From Avena insularis (taxonomy: Eukaryota; Streptophyta; Magnoliopsida; Poales; Poaceae): a DNA stretch of 64,000 bases. The position numbers and the translations under genes are program-made. Location of the stretch: the NCBI GenBank assembly GCA_023614405.1, contig CM042684.1, positions 469,473,650 to 469,537,649 on the forward strand. Direction: 5' to 3'. Below the pieces are notes generated by a model, which ran no database searches, was not told the DNA's origin, and saw nothing but the letters and a program-made list of their open reading frames with translations. This document shows positions 58,101 through 64,000 of this stretch, piece by piece; position 1 is the stretch's first letter, and each line of letters begins with the position of its first letter.

Positions 58101-58670
58101 CGGAGGTAGCCGTCGCGCCGACAACATACTCTGGATCTGGGCTGAGGCCAGAGAACACGTCTTGGCTACGACTGGTAGTTTCTTGGTAAAATATCGACAA
58201 TGCACAAGCGCTGCAACTTTCATCGGCATGGGTTCTGTTTAGCGGAGGAGCTCACTCTACGACATCTTGGAGAAGCACTTGACGGATTTTGGCAGCTTAG
58301 TCGTAGTCTTGTTTTGAGTGTTGGGTGTGTAAATATGGGTGTTGTATTTCCTTATGCTTGTAAATCAAACTCCTTTTTTCTATCAATGAATCGAAACGCA
58401 AAGTTTTTTGCGTTTTCGTGAAAAAAAAGTATTAGATATGTCAGTATCTTGACAAATTTGTGTTAACTAATTTGGGTCGGAGAGAATTTTATCTTTTTTT
58501 AGACTGAAGGATTCTACGGATTAAATCTTAGATACTTTTAAGGCAACCGTGTTGCCGTGTTGGAGCTCAATGTCATTCAATTGACCAACTTGTCACGTAT
58601 AGAACCATATTGCAATAAATATTTAAGTATTCGATTGTTATACCGTGGCAACGCACGGGTATTTAGCTAG
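55105..58670 (+). mobile_element. Helitron-like element H2, abutting H1
   Basis: Starts TCTATACTATAAT immediately after the CTAG end of H1 and ends CCGTGGCAACGCACGGGTATTTAGCTAG before T. The 3' hairpin CCGTG/CACGG is clear. It contains unidentified GC-rich captured pieces (55170-55960) and a LINE-like insertion. No replicase gene. Confidence 0.72.
56591..58436 (+). mobile_element. LINE-like insertion, truncated, splitting a Stowaway
   Basis: GC-rich leader (CCTCCCGGGGCGACGGGCGA at 56647) and a 3' end typical of grass LINEs (TGTAAATCAAACTCC, AAACGCAAAGTTTTTTGCG, A-run 58422-58429) bracket sequence without reverse transcriptase. Stowaway halves at 56527-56590 and 58437-58490 flank it. The minus-strand 281-codon ORF 57355-58200 is antisense with no domain. 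A G-run lies at 56942-56955. Confidence 0.5.
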
Positions 58671-58810
58671 TACAACTAAATTTTAAAATAAATCTAGTGA
58701 TACCAATTTAGTGTCATAAATATTGCTATGTTTTTCTATAAAATTAGTTAAATTTTACTAAGTTTGACTTAGAACAAGGATAGAAGTATACTGTACTTAT
58801 TTAGTTGTAC

Positions 58811-60140
58811 GATGAGGACAGGTGAGTTGCTGCAAAAGAAAAGAAAATGCACGCGCTATGTCAATTGTACAATTTCATGCTTTGTATACCGCGATGTGAA
58901 TAGTCTGCAGTTGGCATGAAGGTGCCTGCCTACTTGCCTAGTTCAGTCTTTTCTACTGATGATTCACTTGCATTAAAAAAACCGAAAGTATTCGCAAAAA
59001 AAAAAAAAAAACGAAAGTAAAGATTACGACAGCCATATGACGGAGAAAATATAAGCGGCACTAGGCCAACTTGTGCAAGTAGCTAGCGGGCCGCCAGCGC
59101 CAGGCCCCTCTTCTCATAACCTCTTTATCTGCTGGCTGCTTGCACGGTCAATGCATGAGCGCGATTCGATTTGCTCTTCCTTCCTTCCTTCCCTCGCGGC
59201 CGGCTTTGTTCCTTTCTTTGCTTGCGCCATCGCGAGCAAGTGGCAGTTCAATGCAAGTTGCACTCTGGCCACGCTTTGCACAACGGTGTTATTAGATCGA
59301 GAGAGGAGAGAAGCTTCGAGAGAAATCATCATCATGGCACTGCTCCGGTCTAGCTCCCGACACGCACTGCATATACGAGACGACTAGCTGACAAGAGATA
59401 CCGATCCACAGTCGCCGTCGCGAGGCGTACTACCAGGTTATTAATGTCACTGACAAGCGATTCTACAAGCGCTCGTCCCCTCGATGCTTTGAGATTGGTG
59501 AGGCTTTTGACATTTGCTAATCTAAATCTAGTAATTGAAACATAAGGGCAATTTTTATGGAACCAGATTAAAACATGAGTGAAACAAGACAGAGAAGCAT
59601 TTGAAATGTTTTCGGTCACCACATGGCTAACGTCATTGCTGACATCACTAGTGTATATACGGGCGCCGATAAAATAAAGTTTCCAGCATGTACACGCTTC
59701 CCTATGACGCCCTACTATTTCTTAACCATTTGACTTTGATATTTCTCCCCCAAACTTTGAATCCTCTTTGTTTCTTTAGATCCCAGGTGCTAACAAGCTT
59801 TGAAGATCACCTGGCCTGCGCAAATGTGCAATGCTAGCTAGTAAGGTCCACGAGAGCTCTACGCTGCGGGCACTCGTAGATCTCGATGTCCTCTCTCTAT
59901 CTAAGTAATGCATCATCCTCGCATCATGAAGATCGCTGTTAGTACGACGATACGGTTAGTTTAGAGACAAAAACAATTGCACTCATTTGCGAAGATGGAC
60001 GCCAAGATTCTTCTATCTATGCCTAAGCAGAATGTAAAAGCACGGTGATGTGTTGTGTGGAAGCAATACATGAGCGCGACTTAACAATGGAGGTAAAGCG
60101 GATGCTCCGTCGAGGAACCGGCGCGGCCGGGTTGGCTGAC
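58811..60140 (+). repeat. Duplicated unit: end of copy 3 and copy 4
   Basis: 58811-59390 continues copy 3 (GAAAATGCACGCGCTATG; CAGTCTTTTCTACTGATGAT; GGTCAATGCATGAGCGCGAT). Copy 4 starts ~59450 (GCGATTCTACAAGCGCTCG) and runs through GAAGATCACCTGGCC (59803), GATTCTTCTATCTATGCC (60007) and GGAGGTAAAGCGGATGCTCC (60089). Copy 4 stops near 60140, where Helitron H3 lies. Confidence 0.75.
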
Positions 60141-60158
60141 AGACATTTGTCTTATATA

Positions 60159-61164
60159 TCTATACCTAATAATAAAGGAATAAGTGTTTTTTGTAGTACC
60201 TACACTTTTTTGGACAACTTTATCCTTTGACAAAAAAATAAATTACCCACCAATGCCACCGGTAAGTAAAAAAGAAAAGAAACATTTTTTTGGCATGTCA
60301 AATAAATTATCCACCAATGCCACCGATAAGTGAAAAAGAAAAAAAACACTTTTTTGGCATGTCGGCGTGTGGATCATAACCATCTCGAAGCCAGGACTTG
60401 GGAGCCATGCGATGGTGCTGTTCAAACGATGATTGGAATCAAAAGTCCTCCTCGAGAATCAAATAAGCAGCACGTTCAAACGATGATTGGAATCAAAAGG
60501 CCTCCTCGGGAATCAAATAAGCAGCACCGTCATTCATGTCATTGATCTGAATCATTGTGGAAATTAAATTCCCTTGTGCTGATGGGATGCCTGGGTATGG
60601 TACTGTAGTGAGAGAAACGAGGATATGGCTATTTAATCACCAATGTCACCTGTAAGTGAAAAAAAACACGTTTTTGGAATGTTGACTTCTAGGAGTTGGT
60701 TCTTCTCGAGAAATTCCATCGTTTATTTTCTACAGATAGAATTTATTCGCTTCCTCACGTTGGTTCTTGGGTCCTCACAATGAGTTGAGCACATGCATGT
60801 GCGTATGACCACCCTCGCCAATGTTTTCGTTCCCAGTGACGCATGACCGACGGGACTGCACCTATAAGTAAAATATCAGACCACTAGACCTGGCTACGGA
60901 CCATGGCCGGGACGCCATGTCAAGGGCCTGACGCCCAGCTCGAGTTTACACCTTACCTCCAGCGGACAAACACGGCGGCGCGTCCTCTGGTCTGGCACGT
61001 ACCGTCCCTAGCTGAAGTCATATGTTGTGTCAATCCGGGTTTAGGTTCGTCGAAGATAAGAAAACGTCCAACTCGATCGAGACAGGTGTCATGAGGCAAG
61101 ACAAAAGTTTTTTTATGCGAATTAGATTGGTCTTTCCCTTGCAACGCACGGGCACTTCTGCTAG
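60159..61164 (+). mobile_element. Helitron-like element H3
   Basis: About 1.0 kb from TCTATACCTAATAATAAAGG to TTGCAACGCACGGGCACTTCTGCTAG before T. Its beginning resembles H1 (CCCACCAATGCCAC). Contains two local duplications: a 63 bp repeat at 60238/60301 and a 54 bp repeat at 60420/60474. Noncoding. Confidence 0.68.
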
Positions 61165-61684
61165 TAAATCTAATAACTGAAATATAAGCGTGAAACTTTT
61201 ACAAAACCAGATTTAAACATTGGTGAAACTTGTGACACTAGATTGAGAAGTTCAGAAATAATGTTTTGGGTTAGCACATGGCTAACGCCACCGCTGGCAT
61301 CACCTCTATATATATATACCGGCGCCTTTCCTATCACGCGTCTACTATTTTTTAATCGTTTGACTTTGATATTTCTTTCCTCGAGACTTTGAATTGTCTT
61401 CGTCGTTTTTGTGATCCCAGGTGCCATCCAAACGCATTACAAATAAATAACAAGCCTTGAAGATCACCTGGCCTGCGCAAAATGTGCAATGCTAGTTAAG
61501 TCCAGGACGGATCTGCACCGCTGGCACTCGTAGATCTCGATGTCCTCTCCTGCCCGACGCTAAGTTACGCATCATCCTCGTATCATGAAGATCGCTACCA
61601 GTACGACGACACAATTTGTTTATAGACAAAACAATTGCACTCATTAACAAAGATGGACACAAAGATTCTTGTATGCCTAAGCAG

Positions 61685-61816
61685 TAGGGTGTCAAGCGGG
61701 ACGGGTTGCGGCACAACTTTTTCACTAAGTCTTCTCTAATTTTACTAACTTTTAAGACCCTCTTTTGTATATATTTTGCTTCGCGGGTCGTTATGCGGGT
61801 GCCGCTTGCCACCCTA
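61685..61816. mobile_element. hAT-type MITE
   Basis: 132 bp, ends TAGGGTGTCAAGCGGGACGG and (reversed) TAGGGTGGCAAGCGGCACCC, perfect eight-base target duplication CTAAGCAG (61677-61684, 61817-61824). Confidence 0.93.
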
Positions 61817-62115
61817 CTAAGCAGAATGCAAGAGCACTGTTTGATATGTTATGTGGAAGCAATGCACGAGCGCGACTTCACAATGGAGGTAAAGCGAATG
61901 CTCGGTCGTGGAACCGGCGCGGCCGGGGTGGCTGGCAGAGAGTGATAGATCGCAGCCAAGTTGCATGCTACAGTAGGAGGGAGCAAGCTAGGCGCGATAG
62001 GTGAACCAATCATGGCTTGGGTAGGATTCTTGGTTGAATTTCATTTTACCCGGCCGAGGCTTTAGCAGCGTGTGTGACGGCCAGCGCGAGGCGTCCCTTC
62101 AGAGGGCATTACTCA

Positions 62116-63030
62116 GGCTATCTTCACAGGGCCGACTCAAACGTGTTTCTGTCCGTTCCGTTTGGGTTAGCCTGCGATCACTTTGGTGTCACGGGCTGGT
62201 CTGTTCGTCCAACCGCGGCCAGCGGTGCGATCCAAATGTCCACCGCAAAGCACACAATTCAGTGTATGAATAAAAACAACATCAGTAGATAAATTTGAGG
62301 CGGCATTCAACGGATGGACCTCGCGAAGGTGTTCGTGGCAGATGGCAAGCGCCACCCGACGCTCCAGTTTGAATAACCTCGGCCAACAGGAGCTCAAAGG
62401 CGCGTACCGGGGCATGGCCCTCTTCCACTCCGGGAGTTCGAGACGGCGCTCCTCGATTCAACATCCCAACTCGGCACCGCGCGGAACCGGCGCCACCGGG
62501 ACCCCGTAGTGGTTGAGCTTAAGCCTTCTGGGATCGTCGCGCGTGGCGGAGCGAGAATGCCATGGTGGGCGAACATCGACGCCTCGTAGTAGTTCAGGGT
62601 GGGTCTCGCCATGGCTTCGCTGAGGAGGGAGAGAGCGACACCGACGAGGGCTAGGGCCTGTTTAATAAGTAGAGCGCGCGTGCAGGTTCTCGCGCCTTCG
62701 CCCATCAATGTCGACGCGGGAACTCAAGCGGTGTCCCGTCAGTCACAGGATGATGCGCCCGTCGATATTGATGGCGAAGGCTATCGCGTTTGCGTCTGAA
62801 TCGGTGCCGCCGGTTGCCTACGAATCGGTGTCGCTATTGCGTCTCTCGCTGGCGGGTGGGACACTAGCGCCCGCGCGCGCGGGAGGGGGGGGGGGAGGGG
62901 GGTCCACGCAAATTAGATGCACTGATAGGTCGAATTAACGCTGCCGTGACGGATGGACCGTGCCGCTCATGACGCCAAGGCGTCAGCTGGACGGGTTCGG
63001 ATGCGCGCGTCGACCCGATGGAGATACCCT
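62116..63030. mobile_element. Nonautonomous derivative of the Harbinger family at 31284
   Basis: Ends GGCTATCTTCACAGGGCCGA and (reversed) GGGTATCTCCATCGGGTCGA match those of 31284-33402, and the next ~120 bp are shared (GCGATCACTTTGG, GATCCAAATGTCC). The middle is different and has no transposase. The exact target duplication is unclear (CATTACT left, TTATAGA right). A G-run lies at 62881-62902. Confidence 0.75.
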
Positions 63031-63470
63031 TATAGACATGGAGCCGTGCTGCGCCCGTACATGGCACAATTAAGTTTAGCGGCAGGGTAAAATGTATCTA
63101 CTGCCAAAATTAAGTGGCCGGCTGGCCTGGTACGGGAATAAATCCACACGTACGTTTGCGTACGGACGGCTTGGTTCTTCCCTTGTTGGCTGTATAAAAA
63201 CCATTCATGGGGTTGTTGGGCATACTATACTACCGTAACGCGACAACTTGATGGATTCTCGTCCTTGCTTAATTAGTACTGGTAGCAGTAGCGTCTCATC
63301 CTTGTTATTTATAGGGCTTTCTACTGCCAAAATTACGTGCTCTCCCCTTTCTGAAATAAAGTGAATTGGATTTGTCTAAATTCACATGTATCTGACATGT
63401 TTTAGTATATACCCGTTCTGTCCGCAAATAACTATACTTCTAGCTTTTATTTAAATCAAGAGTTAAACAC

Positions 63471-64000
63471 CTGAGTAGTCTATCAAGTTGCCACCCATAA
63501 GCGCATTGGTCACTAACTGGAAAAATGCAAACTATCAGTCACGGAGTTGTGTGGTTGTGTCCGGTTAGTCATTCTGTCACGTCTGATGTTAAGTTGATGA
63601 TGTGGTCGTCTGTTTTGTGCAAATATCCCCTCAAAATTTAGTTTTTTCTAATTGCTAGGTCACTTCCCCCTTAGACTGCGTAGACAAATCTTCGTTGGTC
63701 CTTCTGCTCCTCTTTTGCGTCCATGTTGCTCCTCTTTTGCACATGTTGCATTGCTGCTCCTCTTTTGCACATGTACGATTACAGGAAGGCATGAACATCT
63801 CGAGAGGTAATTAATCCTGCTTTGTTCTCTCCATAGATAGAAAAAGCTCTATGTTGATCTACATGATTCTGAGATGATTGTTTCTGAAGAAGCTCAGTAA
63901 CTTTACCATGCTTAGAAGCGGTACATGTTGCTCGCATCCTGAGTGGACACGTGCGCGCGTAGAGCTCATGGCCACGCGTCATGGCGGCAAACAAGAGCCC
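63471..64000. other. Unassigned sequence at the window end
   Basis: Copy 5 stops near 63470. The rest contains a short repeat (GCTCCTCTTTTGC at 63708, 63730 and 63754) and no convincing gene; the 71-codon minus-strand ORF at 63779-63994 has no recognisable domain. Confidence 0.4.

Larger units (their letters stand above)
61165..63470 (+). repeat. Duplicated unit, copy 5
   Basis: Begins mid-unit (TCTAATAACTGAAATATAAG), with GAAGATCACCTGGCC at 61457, GAGCGCGACTTCACAATGG at 61869, GTTGTTGGGCATAC at 63210, and ends in the same AT-rich MITE start (CGCAAATAACTATACTTCTA) as copy 3. Split by a hAT MITE and a Harbinger derivative. Confidence 0.78.

Noticed and set aside
57355..58200. 281-codon minus-strand ORF
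   Set aside because: Antisense to a LINE-like insertion, no domain, and overlapped by several other ORFs in both strands.
1..64000. CRISPR arrays, bacterial operons, phage or viral genes
   Set aside because: No short regularly spaced repeats with unique spacers and no prokaryotic gene organisation; all repeats are explained by eukaryotic mobile elements or duplications.

Overview
The window is nuclear DNA from a grass, almost certainly a member of the Triticeae (wheat, Aegilops, barley or rye relatives). The evidence is a very low gene density, about 8 kb nested Angela/WIS/BARE-type Copia retrotransposons with ~1.7 kb LTRs, many Stowaway and Tourist MITEs, a CACTA element, Helitron-like elements, and GC-rich intronless plant genes. 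No bacterial, phage or viral gene set and no CRISPR array is present.

Layout. 1-13.9 kb: two nested Copia elements of one lineage. Element 1 (588-8929, minus strand, perfect ATAGT target duplication) sits inside element 2 (plus strand, 5' end off-window, 3' LTR 12249-13933). 13.9-16.6 kb: a degraded LTR-retrotransposon piece with a Gypsy-like LTR/PBS boundary and a minisatellite. 17.2-17.7 kb: a MITE. 18.1-20.8 kb (minus): an AP2/ERF (DREB-like) gene with a plausible two-exon structure, a duplicated AP2 exon in its intron, a 13-unit 14-residue repeat in its C-terminal half and a one-base frameshift. It is head-to-head with a complete single-exon GMP synthase gene (21247-22881, plus), the two ATGs being about 435 bp apart across a promoter with Site II and telo-box motifs. 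22.9-27.6 kb: gene-free, with a pyrimidine-rich tract and a local duplication. 27789-28427: an intact intronless PYL-type abscisic acid receptor, closely like rice PYL5.

28.6-63.5 kb: this block is built from five head-to-tail copies or partial copies of a noncoding ~2 kb unit. Its first copy begins in the 3' flank of the PYL gene. The copies are blown apart by mobile elements: a PIF/Harbinger element with a broken transposase, Tourist and Stowaway MITEs, a third Copia element (36950-43826, GGTGG target duplication, recognisable but broken gag-pol), two short Harbinger-type elements (one carrying a captured AP2 domain), a CACTA element holding a 5S rRNA-like segment, a hAT element with a transposase remnant, and three Helitron-like elements, two of them abutting. 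A chimeric plastid DNA insertion (23S rRNA 5' end fused to ndhB) lies in the first copy.

The plausible functional genes are GMP synthase, the PYL receptor and possibly the AP2/ERF gene. They are independent plant genes, not an operon. I did not find a new multi-gene system. The most unusual observations are the AP2 gene architecture, the heat-shock-element arrays in the Copia LTRs, the duplicated PYL 3' flank, the 5S-like segment in a CACTA element, and the chimeric plastid insertion. All boundaries, repeats and homologies were judged by eye, without alignment or database search.
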